From contig NZ_GL622241.1 of assembly GCF_000185365.1 (NCBI RefSeq), positions 1,514,586-1,578,585 on the forward strand: a stretch of DNA of 64,000 nt, read 5' to 3'. Source of the stretch: Enterococcus italicus DSM 15952 (GTDB lineage: Bacteria > Bacillota > Bacilli > Lactobacillales > Enterococcaceae). Positions 51,983-62,019 of this stretch are shown piece after piece; position 1 is the stretch's first letter, and every line of letters starts with the position of its first letter. The notes beneath the pieces are model-generated. The model searched no databases and had not been told where the DNA came from. It saw nothing but the letters and a program-made list of their open reading frames with translations. A program made the translations under genes and the position numbers.

Positions 51983-52558
51983 CTATATCACTCTTGCTGT
52001 TTCCCGGTCGCTTGCATCATTAGCCTGACGTTCAGCTGTATTCTTCAGTTTTACATGTACTGCGATAGATTGCTGCACTCCCAGTAAATTTTTCAACTGC
52101 GTTTCTAATGAACGAGCCCATGCCTCTTGTTTACCAATAAGATCTGATGTCCGCTTAATGTCACCACTCACACGGATTTTTACCGTCTTCTTGTACAAAT
52201 GGGCGTTAACTTTCGGCGATTTTACAAAATCTGCCTTATTGATACTTGATGCTACAAATCCTTCGATTGCTCGCTTGGTAATCGTCAAGTCGCCATTCTC
52301 TGTTTTTACTTCTAAATAATTCGTACTCTTCGGATAAAAAATCACTAAAAGAAGAATTACCAAGAATGCAATGAATAAAAAGAATGTGAGCCCAAAAATA
52401 AAGGTTCCAAAATAATTATTTCCAAGTATAAATAGCTGCAAATTTCTTACATCCCAGTTCCAATTCGAGACTGGAAAATAAATAAGAAGAAGTGTGCCAA
52501 AAACTATAAGAAATAACAAATCGACGACGATCCATAAAAATTTCTCTGCGCGATTCAT
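51983..52558 (-). CDS. amaP: Alkaline-shock membrane anchor protein AmaP
   Basis: 191 aa: two transmembrane helices (about res 9-27 and 52-74) then a cytosolic domain (about 80-191). AmaP tethers Asp23-type proteins to the membrane. First gene of the stress cluster, behind AAGGGGGG; promoter at 52611-52639. As expected for Lactobacillales, no sigma-B-type promoter is seen. Confidence 0.9.
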   Translation of the reverse strand: MNRAEKFLWIVVDLLFLIVFGTLLLIYFPVSNWNWDVRNLQLFILGNNYFGTFIFGLTFFLFIAFLVILLLVIFYPKSTNYLEVKTENGDLTITKRAIEGFVASSINKADFVKSPKVNAHLYKKTVKIRVSGDIKRTSDLIGKQEAWARSLETQLKNLLGVQQSIAVHVKLKNTAERQANDASDRETARVI

Positions 52559-52610
52559 CTAAGCCCCCCTTTCTGATAAAAGATTGTTAAAAATATCGGT
52601 TACAATTATT

Positions 52611-52639
52611 ATTATATATTCTTTGTTACCTAACGTAAA
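52611..52639 (-). promoter_or_regulatory. Promoter of amaP-DUF2273-gls24
   Basis: -10 TATAAT (52611-52616), 17 bp, -35 TTTACG (52634-52639), directly after the U-tract of the hemH terminator. Confidence 0.6.
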
Positions 52640-52641
52640 AA

Positions 52642-52668
52642 CTCAGCAATTCAAATAGAATTACTGAG
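52642..52668 (-). terminator. Terminator behind the hemH remnant
   Basis: Stem CTCAGTAATTC / GAATTGCTGAG (one mismatch), loop 5, followed on the minus strand by TTTTT. Confidence 0.8.
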
Positions 52669-52680
52669 CATATGGTTTGC

Positions 52681-53622
52681 TTATTTGGTCGGTTTTCGAT
52701 AAAAGTCGACAACGATTTCTGCTAATTCTTTATCCGCATTAAATGGTGCGAAATAACGATACGCCTCTCCACATGCCTCGATAAAGTATTCTCTATTTTC
52801 TTCTCCCAGTTCTTCAATGGCCTCTAAGCAATCAACGACACATCCAGGAACGACGACTAATACTTTTTTATGCCTTCCCTTCAAACGGTCAGAAGTCGCG
52901 GGTTGAAGCCATTTTCCTGGTCCAAATTTCGGTTAAAAAGACACATGAGTAGGAATATTAGGAAGCTTTTCAACTAGCAGGTCGGTCGTTTTCCGACACT
53001 CAATTTGATAGGTATCGCCATCTTTTTCATAACGTTCTGGAATACCATGATAGGAAAAAAGAATCGCATCAACGGGTTCCTCTTGGATTGTGTTCTTAAT
53101 CTTGCTTACATAATAGTCAATATATAACGGATGGTTGTAAAAATTGCCAAAAAAAGTTAGGTTGATTATTTTATCACTTTTTACAAAGTATTTCGAAACT
53201 GTATCAAATATTGAACCAACTGTTGTGACAGAATATTGCGGATATAAAGGGACAATTGTCAGTGATTCCGTACCGTTTTCTAATGAAGCGATCCAAGACA
53301 TCCTCAATGAAAGGTGAACTATACGACATCGCATATTCTACTTGTAGATCTGATAATGCTTCTTGAATTGTGGCTGCCTGTGCCTTGGTGTATTCGAGAA
53401 GAGGAAAGGAGACCCATTTTCGGTCCATATTTTTTGATATAATGCTGCAGATTTTTTGGGTCTAACTTGCATGATCATGCCATGAAGAATAGCTTGCCAT
53501 AGTAATCGTGGCATTTTAATAGCACGCTGATCGCTTAAAAATGACGCTAGAAATTCTTTTACTTTTTGAGGATTCGCTTCATCAGGAGTTCCTAAATTAA
53601 CTATCATTAATCCTTTTTTCAA
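52681..53622 (-). pseudogene. hemH: Ferrochelatase (HemH/CpfC) pseudogene
   Basis: The whole ferrochelatase can be read but only across frames. N-terminus [20 protein letters not shown] to KIWTENGSP (53622 to about 53405) from a TTG start behind AAGGGATGA; then a frameshift near 53398-53405 to [16 protein letters not shown]...IEDVLDRFI (to about 53290); a second frameshift near 53283-53290 to ESLTIVPLYPQYSVTTVGS...FSYHGIPERY; then an in-frame TAA at 52933-52935 where relatives have Gln (F-stop-PKFGPGKW); then WLQPATSDRL...VVDFYRKPTK to the stop at 52681. Three independent lesions make this a true pseudogene rather than one sequencing error. No other heme-synthesis gene is in view. Confidence 0.92.
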
Positions 53623-53647
53623 TTAACTCATCCCTTTGATTTAAAAT

Positions 53648-53708
53648 AAAAAAACCAATCCCAGTTAGCTGCTGTACAGCACAACTAAGCTACAAGGATT
53701 AGTTTTTT
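53648..53708. terminator. Terminator of the dnaK operon (behind dnaJ)
   Basis: Outer stem AAAAACCAATCC / GGATTAGTTTTT (one G-U) around an inner palindrome GCTGTACAGC; T-rich on the minus strand after the stem. Confidence 0.7.
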
Positions 53709-53710
53709 AC

Positions 53711-54874
53711 TTATTTCTTTTTACCTCCAAAGGCATCTTTCACTTTGTCAAAGAATCCTTCAGGTTGTTGCTCTGATGTACTTAGTCCTGAGACTTTAGC
53801 AAATAATCGCAACGCCTCTTTTTGCTCCTCGTTCAAATTCTTTGGTGTCAAAATTTTAACAGTTACTTGTTGGTCACCTGTGCCATTGCCTCTTAATCTT
53901 GGTGCACCTTTGCCACGCAAGCGGAATTTCGCACCGGTTTGTGTCCCAGCAGGTATTTTCAACTTAACTTCACCATGGACAGTCGGTACTAAGACTTCAT
54001 CACCTAAGGCCGCCTGTACAAAGTTTAATGGCAATTCATAGTAGATTTCTGACCCATCGCGATCAAATATATCGGAAGCTGCGACTCTAAAGACCACATA
54101 CAAATCACCATAAGGGCCGCCATTCGTACCCGCCTCACCTTGGTTTGCTAGGCGCATTTGTTGATCATCTTCGACACCAGCCGGTACATTGACTTTCACC
54201 TTATGCGTTCGTTTTTCTCTACCAGTACCATGACACGTTTCACATGGATGCGCGATTTCTTTTCCTGTACCATGACATACATCACACGTTTGACGGCTCA
54301 TCACGCGTCCTAGTGGTGTTTGGCGTTCAACATTAATCGTTCCTGATCCTTGACACTTTTTACATGTTTCTGGTTGCGTTCCTGGTTTGGCACCATTTCC
54401 GTGACACGTGTGACATGTTTCTTCACGCTTGTATTTTAGTTCTTTTTCGACACCGAAAATAGCTTCCTCAAAGGTCAAATCAACCATATACTGTAAATCT
54501 GCACCTTGTCTTGGTGCATTCGGATTTGCATTACGGCCGCCGCCCCCACCGAAGAAGGATTCGAAAATGTCTTCAAAGCCACCAAAACCTGCACCCGAGA
54601 AGCCACCATTGCCAAAGCCACTGAAACCGCCGGCGTCACCATAGTTTGGATTCGTTCCAGCATGGCCGTATTGATCATAGGCTGCTCGTTTTTGCGGATC
54701 ACTTAAAATCTCATAAGCTTCAGATATTTCTTTAAACTTATCTTCTGCATCGGCTTCTTTGTTGATATCTGGATGATATTGTTTGGAAAGCTTGCGATAC
54801 GCTTTTTTGATTTCATCGTCCGATGCCCCTTTTTGCACTCCAAGGACTTCATAATAATCACGTTTTGTTGCCAT
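53711..54874 (-). CDS. dnaJ: Chaperone DnaJ (Hsp40)
   Basis: Co-chaperone stimulating DnaK ATPase. J domain with HPD (H34-D36), Gly/Phe-rich linker (about 72-125), four CxxCxGxG zinc repeats ([32 protein letters not shown]; about 148-215), C-terminal substrate domains. 387 aa. ATG behind GGAGGGAAG. A promoter of its own (54905-54933) and a hairpin after dnaK suggest it is partly uncoupled from hrcA-grpE-dnaK. Confidence 0.98.
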   Translation of the reverse strand: MATKRDYYEVLGVQKGASDDEIKKAYRKLSKQYHPDINKEADAEDKFKEISEAYEILSDPQKRAAYDQYGHAGTNPNYGDAGGFSGFGNGGFSGAGFGGFEDIFESFFGGGGGRNANPNAPRQGADLQYMVDLTFEEAIFGVEKELKYKREETCHTCHGNGAKPGTQPETCKKCQGSGTINVERQTPLGRVMSRQTCDVCHGTGKEIAHPCETCHGTGREKRTHKVKVNVPAGVEDDQQMRLANQGEAGTNGGPYGDLYVVFRVAASDIFDRDGSEIYYELPLNFVQAALGDEVLVPTVHGEVKLKIPAGTQTGAKFRLRGKGAPRLRGNGTGDQQVTVKILTPKNLNEEQKEALRLFAKVSGLSTSEQQPEGFFDKVKDAFGGKKK

Positions 54875-54904
54875 TGGCTTCCCTCCATCTTTCTATTTCA
54901 TACT

Positions 54905-54933
54905 GTAATAGTTTACCATATTTTTCTATACAA
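54905..54933 (-). promoter_or_regulatory. Promoter of dnaJ
   Basis: -35 TTGTAT (54928-54933), 17 bp, -10 TATTAC (54905-54910). No CIRCE here. Confidence 0.5.
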
Positions 54934-54958
54934 TGGCATGCAAATTAATTCAAAGAAA

Positions 54959-54983
54959 GAGCCAAAGTGAATGACTTTGGCTC
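54959..54983 (-). terminator. Hairpin behind dnaK
   Basis: Perfect 10-bp stem GAGCCAAAGT / ACTTTGGCTC with a 5-base loop, then TTTCTTTG on the minus strand: a moderate terminator giving less dnaJ than dnaK transcript. Confidence 0.7.
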
Positions 54984-54997
54984 CCTCAATAACAATA

Positions 54998-56845
<1,848 letters not shown>

Positions 56846-56856
56846 TTATCTCTTTT

Positions 56857-57420
56857 TTATTGAGCAACAATGACCATACTTGGTCGTAAGACGCGATCAT
56901 ATAATTTGTAACCTTTTTGAAGTTCTTCAACAATTGTATCAGCCTCTTGGCCTTCTTGCGCTGGCACCGTTTGGACTGCTTGATGAAGAGTTGGATCAAA
57001 TGCTTCACCTTTTGCTGGAATTTCTTCAATTCCTTCTTCTTTTAAGGCGTGACGCAAGCTTTCGAGTACCATTTCAACACCTTTTTTAAGGTTTTGGCTG
57101 TGCTCATCTTTGGCCTCGATTGCCATCGCTCGTTCCAGATTATCTAATGCTGGTAAGACTTTTTTTGCTAAGTCTTGTGAACGATATTTTTGCAATAATT
57201 CACGCTCATTGCGATTACGAGAAGTAATGTTGGCAATTTCAGCTGAAGCTCTTAGAAATTTGTCTTCCATTTGGTCGACTTGTTTCTTCAAGTCTTCCAC
57301 TTCAGCTAAGATGGGATCGACTTCTTCAGCAATTGCTTCTTCTGTCGCATCCACTTGTTGCTCGTCGTTAGTTTCGGGTAACTCTTGCTCTTGTGCTTCA
57401 TGTTTGTTTTCTTCTGTCAC
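56857..57420 (-). CDS. grpE: Nucleotide exchange factor GrpE
   Basis: 187 aa: an acidic N-terminal tail, a long coiled-coil (about res 45-95, KKQVDQMEDKFLRASAEIANI) and a beta-domain with EGIEEIPAKGEAFDPTLHQAV, LQKGYKLYDRVLRPSMVIVAQ at the C-terminus. Releases ADP from DnaK. GTG start (57418-57420) behind AAAGGAAG. Confidence 0.97.
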   Translation of the reverse strand: MTEENKHEAQEQELPETNDEQQVDATEEAIAEEVDPILAEVEDLKKQVDQMEDKFLRASAEIANITSRNRNERELLQKYRSQDLAKKVLPALDNLERAMAIEAKDEHSQNLKKGVEMVLESLRHALKEEGIEEIPAKGEAFDPTLHQAVQTVPAQEGQEADTIVEELQKGYKLYDRVLRPSMVIVAQ

Positions 57421-57450
57421 TATACAAACTTCCTTTCCAATATTATTGAA

Positions 57451-58482
57451 TCATTCTAATTCTTGGTAATACCCAATTAGTTTCTGAGAAAGTTCTTTAC
57501 TGAATGTATCCAATAATCCATACATTTTTGAATACGGCATACTTGTCGGACCAAGTAATGCAATCGTACCTAAGCCATGATCTTTTATCGAGTAGTTGGC
57601 TTGAATCAAACTCATATTATGAAGCATCTTAACCCCTATCTCATCACCGACTCGAATTTGAATATCTCCTTCTCTGGATGAGAACAGCTTGGTTAATTGC
57701 TCCGAGTTCTTCATGAATGAGTACATGGATTTGATGGCTCGTGAATCAAGGGTTGTTTCATAATCCAAAAGATTCATCCGTCCACCGACATATACTCGTT
57801 CTTCAAACGCCTTTCCTAATACATGCTCGAAAAAGTCTAAAATGCCATCTGTCGTTTGAAAATAACGACTCATGGTCATTGGTATTTCAGTCCGCAAGCG
57901 CTGATAGACAGTCCATAATGATTCATTAACCATGCGGTCATTGATAATTTGGACAATTTTCTCAACATCCGTTGACTGAAATGTTGCTGGTATTGTGTAG
58001 ACTTGACTTTCAACATTGCCTTTATCTGTCACAATAATCGCGACAATTTGACGATTGTTCAATGGGACAATTCGAAATCCCGTCAACATTCGATCTGTTA
58101 AGTTTGGCCCTACCGATAAAGCAGTGTAGTTGGTCAGTTTTGACAAAACAGTAGCCGCATATTGAATCACATCATTTATTTCATGGAACTCACGATTCAA
58201 TCCACGTCTAATCTGCTCAACATCCCCTTTTGAAGAAGTCATCGGTTCCAATAGATGATTGATGTAATAACGATACCCTTCAATCGAGGGGACACGTCCC
58301 GAAGAAGAATGTGTCTTGGTTAGTAAGCCAAATTCTTCTAGAGCCTTCATCTCATTTCGAATTGTTGCAGAACTCGCTTCAATTCCCGATTCCATCAACT
58401 TTTTTGAACCAACCGGAATTTCATTTTCGGTATAGCTCTGGATGATAAGACGCAAAATATCTTGTTGTCTCTTCGTTATCAT
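57451..58482 (-). CDS. hrcA: Heat-inducible transcription repressor HrcA
   Basis: 343 aa. N-terminal winged helix (KRQQDILRLIIQSYTENEIPVGSKKL, SATIRNEMKALEEFGLL), inserted dimerising domain and GAF-like core. Represses by binding CIRCE, with GroEL controlling its activity. The start is ATG 58482, behind AAGGGGTGATG; the longer reading from 58503 starts inside the CIRCE. First gene of the class I heat-shock operon and autoregulated. Confidence 0.97.
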   Translation of the reverse strand: MITKRQQDILRLIIQSYTENEIPVGSKKLMESGIEASSATIRNEMKALEEFGLLTKTHSSSGRVPSIEGYRYYINHLLEPMTSSKGDVEQIRRGLNREFHEINDVIQYAATVLSKLTNYTALSVGPNLTDRMLTGFRIVPLNNRQIVAIIVTDKGNVESQVYTIPATFQSTDVEKIVQIINDRMVNESLWTVYQRLRTEIPMTMSRYFQTTDGILDFFEHVLGKAFEERVYVGGRMNLLDYETTLDSRAIKSMYSFMKNSEQLTKLFSSREGDIQIRVGDEIGVKMLHNMSLIQANYSIKDHGLGTIALLGPTSMPYSKMYGLLDTFSKELSQKLIGYYQELE

Positions 58483-58496
58483 GTCATCACCCCTTG

Positions 58497-58523
58497 TTAG
58501 CACTCGATATATCTAAGTGCTAA
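58497..58523 (-). promoter_or_regulatory. CIRCE operator 1
   Basis: TTAGCACTC-N9-AAGTGCTAA, one mismatch from the consensus TTAGCACTC-N9-GAGTGCTAA, lying just downstream of the -10 and over the start point of the hrcA promoter. Confidence 0.95.
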
Positions 58524-58533
58524 TACGATTATA

Positions 58534-58561
58534 AATATACCACATCTCTATAGAATGTCAA
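58534..58561 (-). promoter_or_regulatory. Promoter of hrcA-grpE-dnaK
   Basis: -35 TTGACA (58556-58561, perfect), 16 bp, -10 TATATT (58534-58539), flanked by the two CIRCE elements. Confidence 0.85.
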
Positions 58562-58579
58562 GAGATTGCCCTTAAAAAA

Positions 58580-58606
58580 TTAGCACTCTTAACAAAAGAG
58601 TGCTAA
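58580..58606 (-). promoter_or_regulatory. CIRCE operator 2, also shaped as an intrinsic terminator
   Basis: Perfect TTAGCACTC-N9-GAGTGCTAA upstream of the -35. Its spacer extends the pairing to a 12-bp stem ATTAGCACTCTT / AAGAGTGCTAAT with a 5-base loop, and both outer flanks are T-runs (TTTTTT on the minus strand), so it can also end the hemW transcript. Confidence 0.93.
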
Positions 58607-58642
58607 TCGATTTTTTTATTCTATTTTATACTGTTCGCTGCA

Positions 58643-59800
58643 TCAATTTATCTCCTTGTCTAGCAAAAATTGCTCAAAGACATCATTTCCGACATACATT
58701 CCTTGCTTTGTTAGAGCGACGTGTTGATCATCTGTTAGTAACCAGCCTTTTGCTACAAGACTGGTCACGACATCTCCATAGATTCCATCAAACGATTGGC
58801 CAAATTTTTTTTCAAATGCCTTCTTTGATACACCAGCTAACTTTCGTAAACCTAAAAATAATTCTTCTTCTATTTGTTCTTTTCTTAACACAGACTCACT
58901 CTGATAGATTGGTAATGTTCCTTCGCGTAAAGGCTTCAAATAATGCTGGATTGGCCCAAAATTACGATATCTCTTTTGATCAACATAGCCACTTGCCCCC
59001 GCACCAAAACCGTAATACTCCTCATTGTCCCAATACATTAGATTGTGCTGAGATTCATATCCCGGTGTAGCAAAATTACTAATTTCATATTGAAATTTGC
59101 CCGCCTTGGTCATCGCGTCAATTGTCTCTTCAAACATTTGCAACTCGACTTCCTGTGAAGGTAGGACCATATTACCTTTTCTCATCCAATTCATAAACAT
59201 TGTTTTATTTTCCAAAATCAAGGAATAAAGCGAATAATGGGGCAAATCAAAGGTCAGCGCTTGCGTTAGTGTTTGGCGAAAATTATCCAGTGTCTGTCCA
59301 GGTAGGGCATAAATCAAATCAATACTCACATTCGAAAAACCCTTCGCTTCCAATAAATGCAAAGTTTCTGTCACATCTTGCGCCGAATGTTTCCGACCGA
59401 TTTTTTTTAATAAGCGATCATCAAAGGATTGTACGCCCATCGATACGCGATTTACGCCATAATTTTGGATGATTGCCAACTTTTCCTCCGTCAAATCGCC
59501 TGGGTTAGCTTCAATCGTAAATTCTTTGGTGTCTGCTAGCGATACTCGCTCGGTAATTCCCGCTAACAGCTTATCAAGTTGGGTGGCCGTTAAAGATGTT
59601 GGTGTACCTCCGCCAATATAGATTGTCGGAAAAGAGGTAGTTTTATTTTTTGTTCCCCATTCAATTTCGTCAAGTAAACGATCAACATATTCATCTACTG
59701 GCTGCCCTTCAAGAAATACTTTGTTGAAATCACAGTAATAACAGATGTGTTCACAAAATGGGATATGGATATACATTGATTTTTGTTTGTTGGTGTTCAT
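58643..59800 (-). CDS. hemW: Heme chaperone HemW (radical SAM, formerly HemN-like)
   Basis: 385 aa radical-SAM protein. Cluster motif C16xxxC20xxC23 in PFCEHICYYCDF; the fourth Cys seen in true HemN (CxxxCxxCxC) is absent (CDFN), which marks HemW, a heme-binding chaperone rather than coproporphyrinogen oxidase. GGGTPTS and the HemN_C domain (about 300-370) are present. ATG behind AAAGGAATGG. Sits upstream of hrcA as in many Firmicutes. Confidence 0.94.
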   Translation of the reverse strand: MNTNKQKSMYIHIPFCEHICYYCDFNKVFLEGQPVDEYVDRLLDEIEWGTKNKTTSFPTIYIGGGTPTSLTATQLDKLLAGITERVSLADTKEFTIEANPGDLTEEKLAIIQNYGVNRVSMGVQSFDDRLLKKIGRKHSAQDVTETLHLLEAKGFSNVSIDLIYALPGQTLDNFRQTLTQALTFDLPHYSLYSLILENKTMFMNWMRKGNMVLPSQEVELQMFEETIDAMTKAGKFQYEISNFATPGYESQHNLMYWDNEEYYGFGAGASGYVDQKRYRNFGPIQHYLKPLREGTLPIYQSESVLRKEQIEEELFLGLRKLAGVSKKAFEKKFGQSFDGIYGDVVTSLVAKGWLLTDDQHVALTKQGMYVGNDVFEQFLLDKEIN

Positions 59801-59886
59801 TATGCCATTCCTTTGGTCTTATTTGCACAGAAAAAGAGAAAGACATTTGATTTTCTCAAATTTTGCTACTTTCTTTATTGGAACCT

Positions 59887-59916
59887 AGTGTACCATTAAT
59901 CACGCAGATAATCGAA
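59887..59916 (-). promoter_or_regulatory. Promoter of hemW
   Basis: Extended -10 TGGTACACT (TACACT 59887-59892), 18 bp from TTCGAT (59911-59916). Confidence 0.45.
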
Positions 59917-59929
59917 TGATTGGAATTTT

Positions 59930-61747
59930 TTAGTTCGTCAAGCTCAATACATGCCGTAATTCTTTGACTGTTTCTTTGTTACCTGTAAAAATCAGGTGAT
60001 CACCCAGTTCGATAACCGTATTTCCACGGGGGGCAATGAATTCATTGTTGCGGTAAATACGACTGATTGTAATTGCTTCAATAAATGGCAATGATTTGAT
60101 AGGAATCCCTGTGTATCGACGATTGTTTACCGATACTTCATATAGTCCTGACTCCGTATCCGTCAGCATTTTCAGTGTAGATGGTGAGTCGATCATTTCC
60201 CTTAGTAAACTAATATTTACATCAAAGGTATTAAACAACTCCGCCCCCTTGGCTTGAAGCTGCTCGTACTTCGTATCAGTTAAGTCATGTGACTCTAAGC
60301 GGACAATCACTCGTGGGACTTCATATTTCGCTGCAAGCTGAGCCATTTCATAATTAATGGCATCGTCACGATACCCAAGTACCAATACATCAGCATCGAA
60401 GATTTGTTTGTCAAACAATGTCTGTTCTTCGCGATTTTCCAAAAATAAGACATGATCCATCGCACTGCGAAACGTTTCATAATGCTCGCGATCGTCCGTC
60501 ACCATTTGAATATCATACCAGCCTTTTGCAAGTTGTTGAGCAACAGGGATTGTTAGCACATTGGTGCCAAAAAAAGTCACTTTGGTTAATTGTTCTTCTT
60601 CTTCGGTAGATTGGTAAAATTTATTAAAGAAAATAGGTGCAAGAATACAACAAAGGACCGCCGCTAACGTAAATTCGCCTACTTGGACTTCCGTAATTTG
60701 ATCCAAATGTGCTGCTACCTCTAGCGTTGGTAACACCAACGTAATAGTTGTCGCAGAAATACATGCGCCGGCCAGTGCATTGGTGCGATTGAAGGACTTT
60801 TGCATAGTAAAAAAGAGCCCTGCTTTGGCTACCATAAAACAAACAAATAATAATAAAATCATTAACCATGCTTCTGGTTGGATAAGCAGACTTCTTAGCT
60901 CCAACTTGGCCCCGGTCATAATAAAGAATACTGGAATAAAAAAGCCATAGCCGACTGAGGTTAACTTCTCTTGCGTACTTTCACTTGGTTGCAAGAGCTT
61001 CATCACAATCCCGGCCAAAAATGCCCCTAAAATATTTTCTGCACCGACTGTTTCAGCCACAGTAACCAAAGTAAAGACGATAAAAAATGCCAAGCGGATA
61101 TCGAGTTGCGTCGTCGATTTATCAACCTTTGCAAAAAAATCATAAATCCCACGAAAACGCCACAGTAACAGGATGGCTACCAAGAAAATCACTAGTATCA
61201 GCCAGATTTGCTCCGACTGTCCGCCATTCAATGCAGCATATGCCGATAAGGCAAGCAAAGGAATGATTTCACCTAAAACGGCAATTAGCAATAGCGTTTG
61301 TCCATAAGGTTTGCTTAATAACTCTTTTTCCTTTAGTGCCGCAATCACGACACCTAAGGCAATCGTTGAAAACAAAATTGTCGAAAGCATAAGATTATCA
61401 AAAATACCAAGAAATTTCACGACAAATGCCAATAGCACGGATGTCCCGAGTATCGCAACAAACGAGAGTATCGCCATTGGCAACGGCTGTGTTCCCTTTT
61501 CTTCAGATGTTTTAGTTTTAAATAAGCTAAAATCAATTTCCATACCGGATAAAAAAATTAAAATAATCACCCCTAAGCTAGAGAGAAATGATAAATTATT
61601 CGTCGTTTCAACGAATTGAAACCCCGTTCTTCCGATAATAATTCCCACAATAATTTCCGCAATTGCTGTTGGCACAGCTGTAATCTTAAAGCGCGCCATC
61701 GCAAGTGGAATCATTAATGCAGCAAATAATACAATTAAAAGTGACAT
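59930..61747 (-). CDS. CPA2-family monovalent cation:proton antiporter with RCK module
   Basis: 605 aa. About twelve to thirteen membrane helices (res 1-385, with IAEIIVGIIIGRTG and FLSGMEIDF), then a TrkA_N/RCK_N-like nucleotide domain (about 400-510) and a TrkA_C domain (about 525-605, ending near HLIFTGNKETVKELRHVL). Exchanges K+ or Na+ for H+ (KefB/CpaA type). RCK_C domains of related CpaA proteins bind c-di-AMP; whether this one does is inference. ATG behind GGAAAGGAAG. Confidence 0.9.
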   Translation of the reverse strand: MSLLIVLFAALMIPLAMARFKITAVPTAIAEIIVGIIIGRTGFQFVETTNNLSFLSSLGVIILIFLSGMEIDFSLFKTKTSEEKGTQPLPMAILSFVAILGTSVLLAFVVKFLGIFDNLMLSTILFSTIALGVVIAALKEKELLSKPYGQTLLLIAVLGEIIPLLALSAYAALNGGQSEQIWLILVIFLVAILLLWRFRGIYDFFAKVDKSTTQLDIRLAFFIVFTLVTVAETVGAENILGAFLAGIVMKLLQPSESTQEKLTSVGYGFFIPVFFIMTGAKLELRSLLIQPEAWLMILLLFVCFMVAKAGLFFTMQKSFNRTNALAGACISATTITLVLPTLEVAAHLDQITEVQVGEFTLAAVLCCILAPIFFNKFYQSTEEEEQLTKVTFFGTNVLTIPVAQQLAKGWYDIQMVTDDREHYETFRSAMDHVLFLENREEQTLFDKQIFDADVLVLGYRDDAINYEMAQLAAKYEVPRVIVRLESHDLTDTKYEQLQAKGAELFNTFDVNISLLREMIDSPSTLKMLTDTESGLYEVSVNNRRYTGIPIKSLPFIEAITISRIYRNNEFIAPRGNTVIELGDHLIFTGNKETVKELRHVLSLTN

Positions 61748-61780
61748 TGGTTTGACTTCCTTTCCAACCTTATTGTTTTA

Positions 61781-61809
61781 TTATATAGATATTTATTAAA
61801 TATGAAAAA
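61781..61809 (-). promoter_or_regulatory. Promoter of the antiporter with palindrome in the spacer
   Basis: -10 TATAAT (61781-61786), 17 bp, -35 TTTTCA (61804-61809). The spacer carries a perfect palindrome ATATTTA-T-TAAATAT (61790-61804). The remaining DNA to 61926 shows nothing I can name. Confidence 0.55.
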
Positions 61810-61926
61810 ATATATGATTAAAAATTTGCTTTAACAATACCTGTTAGCATCGACCAATCCTCTCAAACATCCCGCTCGCCTTCCTCATTTTTTGTGTATT
61901 GCCATTTCATACATGGAACGCAAAAC

Positions 61927-62009
61927 AAAAAGACCAGCAAATTCAAAAGTTTGAGCAACTTATGAATTTCCGGTCTTTCTGTCTTTTAACTGAACCATAT
62001 TGACTCAGC
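61927..62009 (-). repeat. Structured intergenic repeat, family 1 copy C (terminator of the opu operon)
   Basis: Minus strand after the opuAB stop: GCTGAGTC, a small CTGA...TCAG hairpin, then the core hairpin with arms AAGACCGGAAATTC / AATTTGCTGGTCTT followed by TTTGTTTT. Same plan as 20542-20648 and 43011-43094. Confidence 0.75.
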
Positions 62010-62019
62010 TTTTATCATC

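Noticed and set aside
53204-53334. Separate small proteins in the hemH region
   Set aside because: They are successive frames of one broken ferrochelatase, not independent genes.
58600-59070. 156-codon open frame on the plus strand under hemW
   Set aside because: Antisense shadow of a well-supported gene, no ribosome site, Leu/His-rich composition typical of a reversed coding frame.
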